A stretch of DNA of 7,195 nucleotides from Hyphomicrobiales bacterium (lineage in GTDB: Bacteria > Pseudomonadota > Alphaproteobacteria > Rhizobiales > Beijerinckiaceae): NCBI GenBank assembly GCA_947374125.1, contig CANCAR010000138.1, forward strand, positions 1 to 7,195, read 5' to 3'. Both the position numbers and the translations under genes were made by a program. Each line of letters begins with the position of its first letter. Within the stretch, counting starts at the first letter, position 1. A model generated the notes under the pieces. That model did not search any database and was not told the origin of the DNA. It saw only the letters and a program-made list of their open reading frames with translations. Below are positions 1-6,071 of the stretch, piece after piece.

Positions 1-270
1 TTTCCGGCCAATGCCAAGCGAGGCAATAGCCGCCTCGTCGCGGGTGGTTAGGTCAAGCGACCCGTCAAACACCACCGTGCCATTATCGGGGCGCGTTTTG
101 CCGGTCACAACATCCATCATGGTGGTCTTGCCCGCACCATTCGGCCCGATGATAGCCCGCAATTCACCGCGCCCGACAACAAAGGAAAGATCGTTCAATG
201 CACGGAACCCATCAAAGCTGACGCTGACCGCATCGAGATACAGAATGGAATCGGTGAGGTCCGTGCTCAT
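1..270 (-). CDS. urtD: Urea ABC transporter ATP-binding protein UrtD (partial, N-terminal 90 residues)
   Basis: This is the first of the two cytoplasmic ATPases that power high-affinity urea uptake through the UrtB/UrtC channel. Only residues 1-90 are in the window; the gene runs off the left edge with the frame open. The Walker A motif GPNGAGKTT is at residues 42-50. The segment before it (aromatic-rich strand, then LNDLSF) is typical of branched-chain amino acid/urea (LivG-like) ATPases, and the visible part ends in GIGRK, just before the expected Q-loop. The ATG at 270 overlaps the urtC stop by 4 bases (ATGA) and has a strong ribosome binding site, GGGAGGTG, 4 bases upstream. On sequence alone it resembles LivG; the UrtD assignment rests on the adjacent urtA, urtB and urtC. 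The ABC signature, Walker B and H-loop lie outside the window, so integrity cannot be judged. Confidence 0.93.
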   Translation of the reverse strand, partial: MSTDLTDSILYLDAVSVSFDGFRALNDLSFVVGRGELRAIIGPNGAGKTTMMDVVTGKTRPDNGTVVFDGSLDLTTRDEAAIASLGIGRK

Positions 271-1373
271 GCCGCACCTCCCTCGCTGCGACGACCGAAC
301 CGCGATGCAAACGCCCCGATAATGCCCTTGGGCAGAAACAGCGTGACCAGAATGAACAAAGCCCCAAGCCCATACAGCCAAAACTCGGGGAATGTGCCCG
401 TCAGCCAAGTTTTGGCAAAATTCACCAAAACAGCCCCAAGCGCCGCGCCAACCAAGGTGCCTCTACCGCCAACGGCCACCCAGATGACCGCCTCAATCGA
501 ATTCGAAGGCGCAAATTCAGAAGGGTTGATGATGCCCACCTGCGGCACATAAAGCGCACCCGCAATGCCTGCCATGGCCGCCGACACGACGAAGACCAAA
601 AGCTTATAGTGCTCGACCCGGTATCCCAGAAATCGGGTGCGGGATTCTGCATCGCGAATGGACGCCAGAACTTGCCCGAAACGGGAGACAACAATCGCGC
701 GCGCCACCAAAAATCCAAGCGCCAAAGACACCGCTGTCAAACCAAACAAAGCCGCACGCGTCGTTGGCGCTTGCACCGATAGTCCGAGAATATCCTTAAA
801 ATCGGTCAGCCCATTATTACCGCCAAAGCCCATATCATTCCGGAAAAATGCCAGCAGAAGCGCGTAGGTGAGGGCTTGCGTGATGATCGAAAGATAGACG
901 CCCGTGACCCGCGAGCGAAACGCAAACCATCCGAACACCAGCGCCAATAGCGAGGGAACAACAACAACCATCGCGGCGGCATAGGCAAAATGGTCAAAGA
1001 AAACCCACGTAAACGGTAGTTCCTTCCAATTCAGAAACACCATGAAATCCGGCAAAATGGGATCGGCATAGACCCCACGCGCGCCGATCTGCCGCATCAG
1101 ATACATGCCCATCGCATAGCCGCCCAACGCGAAAAACGCGCCATGGCCGAGCGAGAGAATACCGCAATACCCCCAGACCAAATCAAGAGCTACGGCTAAC
1201 AGCGCATAGGCTAGATATTTGCCCCATAGAGAGACGAGATAGGTCGGGATATGAAAGGCAGAACCCTCCGGAACCGCGAGGTTGAGAACCGGCACAAGAA
1301 TGGCAATCACGACCAAGAGGATTACAAAGCCAGTCGCCATCCGATCAAATTTGCGGAAGAAAAACGCGATCAT
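267..1373 (-). CDS. urtC: Urea ABC transporter permease UrtC
   Basis: This inner-membrane permease of the LivM type pairs with UrtB to form the urea channel. The product is 368 residues, a usual length for UrtC. It starts with a charged cytoplasmic tip and a hydrophobic helix (residues 14-34), then carries the family hallmark GILSLGHGAFFALGGY at 71-86. RVTGVYLSIITQAL is at 155-168 and a conserved GGNNGLT loop at 184-190. The segment GQVLASIRDAESR at 233-245 is the cytoplasmic loop expected to contact the ATPases, and VGGRGTLVGAALGA is at 301-314. A final hydrophobic helix ends in LPKGIIG. The start ATG at 1373 overlaps the urtB stop by 4 bases, with a purine-rich AAGGGAAGGG stretch upstream, and the stop overlaps urtD in the same way, so translational coupling along B-C-D is likely. 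LivM of an amino acid transporter is the only serious alternative; UrtA and the long UrtB next to it make urea much more likely. Confidence 0.95.
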   Translation of the reverse strand: MIAFFFRKFDRMATGFVILLVVIAILVPVLNLAVPEGSAFHIPTYLVSLWGKYLAYALLAVALDLVWGYCGILSLGHGAFFALGGYAMGMYLMRQIGARGVYADPILPDFMVFLNWKELPFTWVFFDHFAYAAAMVVVVPSLLALVFGWFAFRSRVTGVYLSIITQALTYALLLAFFRNDMGFGGNNGLTDFKDILGLSVQAPTTRAALFGLTAVSLALGFLVARAIVVSRFGQVLASIRDAESRTRFLGYRVEHYKLLVFVVSAAMAGIAGALYVPQVGIINPSEFAPSNSIEAVIWVAVGGRGTLVGAALGAVLVNFAKTWLTGTFPEFWLYGLGALFILVTLFLPKGIIGAFASRFGRRSEGGAA

Positions 1374-2977
1374 GAATCTACCGCCCTTCCCTTCAGTGCG
1401 AACAGCCCACGCGGGCGGCGTTGGATGAACAGAACAATGACAGCGAGCAGGATAATCTTACCAAGAACCGCGCCTGCCAGCGGCTCGAGAAACTTATTCG
1501 CGAGCCCCAAGCTCAAAGCCCCCAACAGCGTGCCCCAGAGATTGCCAACACCACCGAAGACGACGACGAGGAAGCTATCAATAATGTAGGATTGCCCGAG
1601 ATTGGGCGACACATTGTCGATCTGCGACAGCGCGACGCCTGCAATCCCGGCCACACCCGAGCCAAGTGCAAAGGTGAGCGCATCCACAACCGGTGTCCGA
1701 ATGCCCATCGCCGCCGCCATGCGTCGATTTTGGATCACGGCCCGCATTCTAAGGCCCAATGAGGTGCCCTTCATCACACCAAGCAACGCAAAAAACACCA
1801 CCAGACTGAACACAATGATCCAAAGGCGGCCAAAGGTAATCTGAAATCCGCCAAGGTCCCAAACACCAGCCATATAGGAGGGAGCACCCACTTCCCGGTT
1901 ATTCGCACCAAAGACGGACCTAACAGCCTGTTGCAGAACGAGGCTAACGCCCCACGTCGCCAAAAGGGTTTCAAGCGGGCGACCATAAAGATAGCGGATG
2001 ACGAGCCGTTCGATCAGCAGACCCACCAGTGCCGAAACACCAAAGGCGAGAGGAATAGCAATCGGCAGCGACCAATCAAACAGGCCCGGTGCCTTGGTGC
2101 GGATCACTTCCTGCACCACAAAGGTCGTATAGGCCCCCAACATCACCATTTCGCCATGCGCCATATTGATAATGCCCATCACGCCAAAGGTGATGGCAAG
2201 CCCGATGGCGGCAAGCAACAGAACAGAACCGAGGGATAGCCCATACCAAGCATTTTGCGCGGTTGAAAGCAACGCAAGCCAGCGCTCAATTCCTTTCGCC
2301 GCCAGTTTCGCTGCCGAGACGATGTTCACGGTTGCGTTGGCTTCCGTCACGCTTCCCAAGAGCGCGAGTGAATCTTGATCCCCTCTTTCGCCGAGCCGTT
2401 CTACCGCCTTAACGCGGTCCGCTTCCGGAGCGTCCGTCTTCAGTAATAAAACCGCCGCGCGCGCTTCTTCAAAATGGCGCCTAACAACCGGATCAGCTTC
2501 CTTGCCGATGACGGCATCAAGGGCGGCGAGCGTGTTGGCATCGCGGGATTTAAATACGGCTTCTGCGGCCGCAATGCGCTTTTGCGGATCGGACGACATC
2601 AAGGTCATTGATCCTAACGCCGCTTCAAGCGCGCGACGCACTCGGTTATTGAGTTTTACGGATTTGAGGCCCGAAGGCGCTTCGGCCGGTGCGGTATTCG
2701 TCGCGGCATCAATCCATCTGCCTGAGGGATCCTTGATGAACAAGGCTTTATCGGATGGCCGATAGCTCAGCCTTGAATCGGCCAAGGCATTCAAAACAGC
2801 CTCAGATACCGACAACCCACTGGCAGCCAATGCTGCGACACCGGCTTCAATATCGCCATAATTATCCGTCGCCAACCGCTTAAGCACCAACGATGCATCG
2901 TCCGCCCGAAGGGGTGCAGCGGCAAGCACTACCCATCCGATCAACACGCTCATAAGGATCATAAAGCGGCGAGACAT
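1370..2977 (-). CDS. urtB: Urea ABC transporter permease UrtB with N-terminal periplasmic domain
   Basis: This inner-membrane permease of the LivH type is the partner of UrtC. At 535 residues it is far longer than LivH (about 300). The first 25 residues form a signal-peptide-like segment with a plausible cleavage after LRA (A25). Residues 26 to about 235 are soluble and helical; 130-215 shows alternating amphipathic helices reminiscent of HEAT repeats and is presumably periplasmic. The permease core occupies about 240-530, with the LivH-type motif NMAHGEMVMLGAY at 271-283. A long UrtB of this layout is usual in proteobacterial urea transporters, so the extension supports the urea assignment over an amino acid one. 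The ATG at 2977 was chosen because the signal peptide follows it directly; its ribosome binding site is weak. In-frame ATGs at residues 6 and 9 would shorten the charged tip and are less likely. A terminator-like hairpin lies between this gene and urtA. Confidence 0.95.
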   Translation of the reverse strand: MSRRFMILMSVLIGWVVLAAAPLRADDASLVLKRLATDNYGDIEAGVAALAASGLSVSEAVLNALADSRLSYRPSDKALFIKDPSGRWIDAATNTAPAEAPSGLKSVKLNNRVRRALEAALGSMTLMSSDPQKRIAAAEAVFKSRDANTLAALDAVIGKEADPVVRRHFEEARAAVLLLKTDAPEADRVKAVERLGERGDQDSLALLGSVTEANATVNIVSAAKLAAKGIERWLALLSTAQNAWYGLSLGSVLLLAAIGLAITFGVMGIINMAHGEMVMLGAYTTFVVQEVIRTKAPGLFDWSLPIAIPLAFGVSALVGLLIERLVIRYLYGRPLETLLATWGVSLVLQQAVRSVFGANNREVGAPSYMAGVWDLGGFQITFGRLWIIVFSLVVFFALLGVMKGTSLGLRMRAVIQNRRMAAAMGIRTPVVDALTFALGSGVAGIAGVALSQIDNVSPNLGQSYIIDSFLVVVFGGVGNLWGTLLGALSLGLANKFLEPLAGAVLGKIILLAVIVLFIQRRPRGLFALKGRAVDS

Positions 2978-3017
2978 GGCGGCAAATCGACCCGTTCAGT
3001 TCAAATGGAAAAATGAG

Positions 3018-3051
3018 AAAAAAGGAGCGGGCGGCTCGCTGAACCGCCCGC
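3018..3051 (-). terminator. Rho-independent terminator-like hairpin between urtA and urtB
   Basis: Read on the minus strand, GCGGGCGGTTC and GAGCCGCCCGC pair as an 11-base stem (one T-G wobble) around a 3-base AGC loop at 3027-3051. TCC and then six T residues (3023-3018) follow, and a second run of five T residues lies slightly downstream. It sits 19 bases after the urtA stop codon and 50 bases before the urtB start. No separate promoter is obvious in the gap, so it is most likely a partial terminator, or a stabiliser of the urtA mRNA 3' end, that sets urtA expression above urtBCD. The U tract is separated from the stem by three bases, which could make it leaky. Confidence 0.75.
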
Positions 3052-3069
3052 AACCATGAAAGGATTAGA

Positions 3070-4356
3070 TCAGCCTTTGCCGCCACACTTGCCGGTCTTC
3101 ACGTTGAAGTTGCCGCAAGAAAGGGGCGCACGCCAATCCGCAATCAGATCTTTTGATCCTTCGAGGTAAGGCGACCATTCATTCGCCACCACCGTTCCTG
3201 GCGTTTGCCACACCGTGTTAAACTGGCCATCAGCTTTGATTTCGCCGATCAACACAGGCTTGGTGATGTGGTGGTTCGGCATCATGGTGGAGAGACCACC
3301 CGTCAGGTTAGGAACGGAAACACCAACCATCGCGTCGATGACAGGGGTAGCATCGGTCGTACCAGCCTTTTCAACGGCCTTCACCCACATGTTAAAGCCG
3401 ATAACGTGAGCTTCCATTGGGTCATTCGTCGTGCGCTTCGCGTTTTTGGTATAGGCCTGCCATTTGCCGATAAATGCCTTGTTTTCAGGGACATCAACCG
3501 ACTGGAAATAGTTCCACGCGGCCAAATGACCAACAAGCGGCTTGGTATCGATGCCGGCGAGTTCTTCTTCACCCACCGAGAAGGCAACGACCGGAATGTC
3601 GGTTGCCTTAATCCCTTGGTTGCCGAGTTCCTTATAGAAAGGAACGTTCGCGTCACCATTAATGGTCGATACAACGGCGGTCTTTTTACCCGCCGAGCCA
3701 AACTTTTTGACATCAGCAACAATCGTCTGCCAGTCCGAATGACCGAATGGCGTATAGTTGATCATGATGTCTTCTGGCTTCACGCCCTTTGCCTTGAGAT
3801 AGGCTTCCAAAATCTTGTTGGTCGTGCGTGGATAAACATAGTCGGTGCCTGCAAGAACCCAGCGCTGAACCTTCTCGTTCTCCATCAGATAATCAACGGC
3901 AGGAATAGCCTGCTGGTTAGGGGCGGCACCCGTGTAGAAGATATTCTTCGAGGACTCTTCGCCCTCATATTGCACAGGGTAGAACAGCACCGAGTTCAAC
4001 TCTTCAAACACCGGCAGAACCGATTTACGGGACACGGAGGTCCAGCAGCCAAAGGTTGCCACGACCTTGTTCTTGGTGATCAACTCGCGCGCTTTCTCAG
4101 CAAAAAGCGGCCAGTTCGATGCTGGATCAACAACGACGGCTTCAAGCTTCTTGCCCAGCACGCCGCCCTTCTTATTCTGCTCGTCGATCAAGAAGAGCAT
4201 GGTGTCTTTCAAAGTGGTTTCCGAAATCGCCATCGTACCCGAGAGCGAATGCAGAATGCCGATTTTAATGGTGTCTTCGGCTTTTGCCGCGACCGTTGCC
4301 AAGAGACTGCCCGCGACAAGCGCTGAGGCTGCAAAACGAGAAAGTAACCGATTCAT
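3070..4356 (-). CDS. urtA: Urea ABC transporter substrate-binding protein UrtA
   Basis: This periplasmic protein captures urea and delivers it to UrtBC. It is 428 residues from the ATG at 4356. A Sec signal peptide (residues 1-26: RLLSR, hydrophobic core, cleavage after AKA) precedes the mature start EDTIKIGIL. Family motifs specific to UrtA/AmiC-like binding proteins are LHSLSGTMAISE at 35-46, FGCWTSVSRK at 102-111 and FYPVQYEGEE at 125-134. Cysteines 414 and 424 near the C terminus may form a disulfide (inference). The ATG has a purine-rich ribosome binding site (GGAAGGGG) 6 bases upstream. An in-frame GTG at 4389 also exists but falls upstream of the predicted sigma-54 transcription start. 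The gene heads the urt operon. A related short-chain amide-binding protein (FmdD type) is a possible alternative, but the neighbours favour urea. Confidence 0.96.
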   Translation of the reverse strand: MNRLLSRFAASALVAGSLLATVAAKAEDTIKIGILHSLSGTMAISETTLKDTMLFLIDEQNKKGGVLGKKLEAVVVDPASNWPLFAEKARELITKNKVVATFGCWTSVSRKSVLPVFEELNSVLFYPVQYEGEESSKNIFYTGAAPNQQAIPAVDYLMENEKVQRWVLAGTDYVYPRTTNKILEAYLKAKGVKPEDIMINYTPFGHSDWQTIVADVKKFGSAGKKTAVVSTINGDANVPFYKELGNQGIKATDIPVVAFSVGEEELAGIDTKPLVGHLAAWNYFQSVDVPENKAFIGKWQAYTKNAKRTTNDPMEAHVIGFNMWVKAVEKAGTTDATPVIDAMVGVSVPNLTGGLSTMMPNHHITKPVLIGEIKADGQFNTVWQTPGTVVANEWSPYLEGSKDLIADWRAPLSCGNFNVKTGKCGGKG

Positions 4357-4360
4357 GGAA

Positions 4361-4370
4361 ATCCCCTTCC
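4361..4370 (-). promoter_or_regulatory. Ribosome binding site deciding the urtA start
   Basis: GGAAGGGGAT on the minus strand sits so that its GGGG ends 6 bases before the ATG at 4356. It is the only plausible site inside the predicted transcript leader and supports the ATG over the upstream GTG. Confidence 0.7.
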
Positions 4371-4385
4371 AATTAGATTTGGTAC

Positions 4386-4412
4386 TCACCTCCTAACGCA
4401 AGGCGTATGCCA
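4386..4412 (-). promoter_or_regulatory. Sigma-54 (RpoN) -24/-12 promoter of urtA
   Basis: The minus strand reads TGGCATACGCCTTGC at 4412-4398. This matches the sigma-54 consensus TGGCAYR-N4-TTGCW everywhere except the last base (G instead of W). The invariant GG (4411-4410) and GC (4399-4398) have the required spacing. Placing C at -12 puts transcription start near 4386 (an A), giving a leader of about 30 bases before the urtA ATG. Sigma-54 control of urea uptake under nitrogen limitation through NtrC is well established in other bacteria, and an NtrC-like dyad lies upstream. Between the two, 4421-4433 (plus strand AGTCAATAAATTC) resembles an IHF site with two mismatches and is only suggestive. 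Confidence 0.8.
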
Positions 4413-4449
4413 GAAATTTGAGTCAATAAATTCAAGGGCTTATAAGCCT

Positions 4450-4464
4450 GCACAATTTTTGTGC
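4450..4464. promoter_or_regulatory. Probable NtrC binding site
   Basis: GCACAATTTTTGTGC is a perfect inverted repeat (GCACAA, 3 bases, TTGTGC). It has the GCAC-N7-GTGC spacing of known NtrC (GlnG) sites. Its centre at 4457 is about 71 bases upstream of the predicted sigma-54 transcription start of urtA, within the range for an enhancer. A second dyad that does not fit NtrC spacing lies at 4467-4480. Assignment to NtrC is by consensus and context only. Confidence 0.6.
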
Positions 4465-4466
4465 GC

Positions 4467-4480
4467 TGCAATATTTTGCA
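4467..4480. repeat. Short perfect palindrome, possible regulator site
   Basis: TGCAATATTTTGCA is a 5-base inverted repeat (TGCAA/TTGCA) with a 4-base spacer, about 16 bases from the centre of the NtrC-like dyad. Its spacing does not fit NtrC. It may be a second regulator site in the divergent region, or a chance feature of a TGCA-rich stretch. Confidence 0.3.
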
Positions 4481-4590
4481 CAAAGCCGAAAGAGCGCTAA
4501 TTTTTTGGGCAGGCTGCGTTGGAAAATGTGTCGGCACGCTACTGCATATCGAATTTCCAAAAGCGCCCCGGATATGGCAGGTTAGGCACT

Positions 4591-6009
4591 ATGAGTTCAA
4601 AACACACCTTCCTCCATCCCGACCGCCTGTTCCCCGTCGATACAAGAACCCGCTCCATCTCACGCGGGCTTTATGAGCGGATCAAGGACGCGCCCATTCT
4701 CTCGCCGCACGGTCACACCGATCCGCGATGGTTTGCCGATAACGAACCCTTTGCTGATCCCGCCTCTCTCTTCGTCGTGCCCGATCACTATATTTTCCGG
4801 ATGCTGTATTCGCAGGGCGTGGCGCTCGAAGAACTCGGCATTCCGCGCAGCAATGGTGGCCCCGTGGAGACCGACCCACGCGCGATCTGGCGCGTGTTTG
4901 CGTCGCATTGGCATCTCTTCCGCGGAACGCCGACACGGCTGTGGCTGGACCACGCTTTTTCAACTCTTTTTGATGTGAACGAAACGCTTTCGACCGAGAG
5001 CGCCGATCGAATTTACGACCAAATAGCCGAGCGCCTCGCCCTTCCCGCCTATCGCCCGCGTGCCTTGTTCGAACGCTTTGGCATCGAAGTGATCGCCACG
5101 ACAGAGAGCGCACTGGACCTGCTCGATTCGCATCGCAAAATCCGCGAGTCCGGTTGGCAGGGTAGAGTGATAACCACTTACCGCCCCGACGCGGTAGTCG
5201 ACCCCGAATTCGAAGGCTTCCGCGATCATCTCAAACAGTTTGGCGCAGTGACGGGCACCGACACAGGCAATTGGCGCGGCTATCTGGAGGCGCACCGCAA
5301 GCGCCGTGCCTTCTTCAAAACCTATGGCGCTACCGCGACCGACCACGGCCATCCGACTGCAAGAACCGCCAATCTGCCCGCCATCGAGGCCGAAGCGCTC
5401 TATCTTCGTTTGTCCACCGAGCCAGCCTGCGCCGAGGATGCCGAATTGTTCCGCGCGCAAATGCTCACCGAAATGGCGAAAATGAGCCTTGAGGATGGGC
5501 TTGTGATGCAAATCCATCCGGGCTCCAGCCGCAATCACAATCGCCTACTCTTCGAGCGCTTTGGTCGGGACAAGGGTGCCGATATTCCGACGCGAACCGA
5601 TTACGTGAGCGCCTTAAAGCCGATGCTTGATCTTCTCGGTAACGAGCCCAATCTCACCATTATTCTCTTCACGCTGGATGAGACGAGTTACGCGCGCGAG
5701 CTTGCCCCGCTCGCGGGCCATTACCCTTGCCTTCGGCTGGGCCCTGCGTGGTGGTTTCATGACAGCTATGAGGGCATGGTGCGGTTTCGTGAAATGACAA
5801 CCGAGACGGCCGGCTTTTACAACACAGTCGGCTTTAACGACGATACGCGCGCTTTCTGCTCCATACCCGCGCGGCACGATGTGGCGCGGCGGGTCGATTG
5901 CGCCTATCTAGCCCATCTCGTTGCAACGCATCGTTTACGCGAGGACGAGGCGGACGAGCTCGCCCAACTACTGGCCTATGGCCTCGCAAAATCAGCCTAT
6001 CGCCTTTGA
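4591..6009 (+). CDS. uxaC: Glucuronate (uronate) isomerase
   Basis: This cytoplasmic enzyme interconverts D-glucuronate and D-fructuronate (and D-galacturonate and D-tagaturonate), the first step of hexuronate catabolism. The product is 472 residues, the same size as E. coli UxaC (470). It shows the amidohydrolase-fold landmarks: an HxH pair in SPHGHTDP (H40, H42), a third histidine in MQIHPGSSRNHN (H309), WWFHDS at 387-392, and an aspartate in NDDTRAF (D417/D418). These landmarks are spaced as in UxaC, but the sequences around them differ from the E. coli type (for example HGH rather than HCH), so it belongs to a divergent subgroup. The ATG at 4591 was chosen because the conserved protein begins just after it. 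An in-frame TTG at 4519 would add 24 residues of unlike character without support. The ribosome binding site (AGGTTAGG) is moderate. uxuA follows after 62 bases on the same strand, probably in one operon. Confidence 0.93.
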   Translation: MSSKHTFLHPDRLFPVDTRTRSISRGLYERIKDAPILSPHGHTDPRWFADNEPFADPASLFVVPDHYIFRMLYSQGVALEELGIPRSNGGPVETDPRAIWRVFASHWHLFRGTPTRLWLDHAFSTLFDVNETLSTESADRIYDQIAERLALPAYRPRALFERFGIEVIATTESALDLLDSHRKIRESGWQGRVITTYRPDAVVDPEFEGFRDHLKQFGAVTGTDTGNWRGYLEAHRKRRAFFKTYGATATDHGHPTARTANLPAIEAEALYLRLSTEPACAEDAELFRAQMLTEMAKMSLEDGLVMQIHPGSSRNHNRLLFERFGRDKGADIPTRTDYVSALKPMLDLLGNEPNLTIILFTLDETSYARELAPLAGHYPCLRLGPAWWFHDSYEGMVRFREMTTETAGFYNTVGFNDDTRAFCSIPARHDVARRVDCAYLAHLVATHRLREDEADELAQLLAYGLAKSAYRL

Positions 6010-6056
6010 TCAGTCTTGCTATCCAGTAAATACCACCGCACTTTCAGGGCATAAAA

Positions 6057-6062
6057 AGGGAG
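6057..6062 (+). promoter_or_regulatory. Ribosome binding site of uxuA
   Basis: AGGGAG lies 9 bases before the ATG at 6072 and supports that start. The 62-base gap after uxaC shows no clear hairpin terminator or promoter, consistent with cotranscription. Confidence 0.6.
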
Positions 6063-6071
6063 AACGCATCG

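Noticed and set aside
3205..4326. Long open frame (373 codons) on the plus strand opposite urtA
   Set aside because: It is fully antisense to a clearly recognisable urtA, shows no recognisable domain, and its composition is typical of the reverse frame of a codon-biased gene.
4476..4504. Possible sigma-70 promoter for uxaC (TTGCAC, 16-17 bases, TAATTT/AATTTT)
   Set aside because: Both boxes match the consensus at only about half the positions. It cannot be distinguished from background in an AT-rich stretch.
4574..4585. Tiny upstream frame ATG GCA GGT TAG just before uxaC
   Set aside because: It has three codons and no convincing ribosome binding site; it is most likely chance, although its stop is only 5 bases from the uxaC ATG.
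4519..4590. N-terminal extension of uxaC from a TTG at 4519
   Set aside because: The added 24 residues do not resemble the family, no good ribosome binding site precedes the TTG, and the length from 4591 already matches UxaC.
4960..5538. 192-codon open frame on the minus strand inside uxaC
   Set aside because: It is antisense to uxaC, whose own product has intact family motifs across the same stretch; no ribosome binding site or known domain was seen.
6010..6071. Possible promoter or terminator between uxaC and uxuA
   Set aside because: No hairpin with T tract and no convincing -35/-10 pair were found; only the uxuA ribosome binding site is supported.
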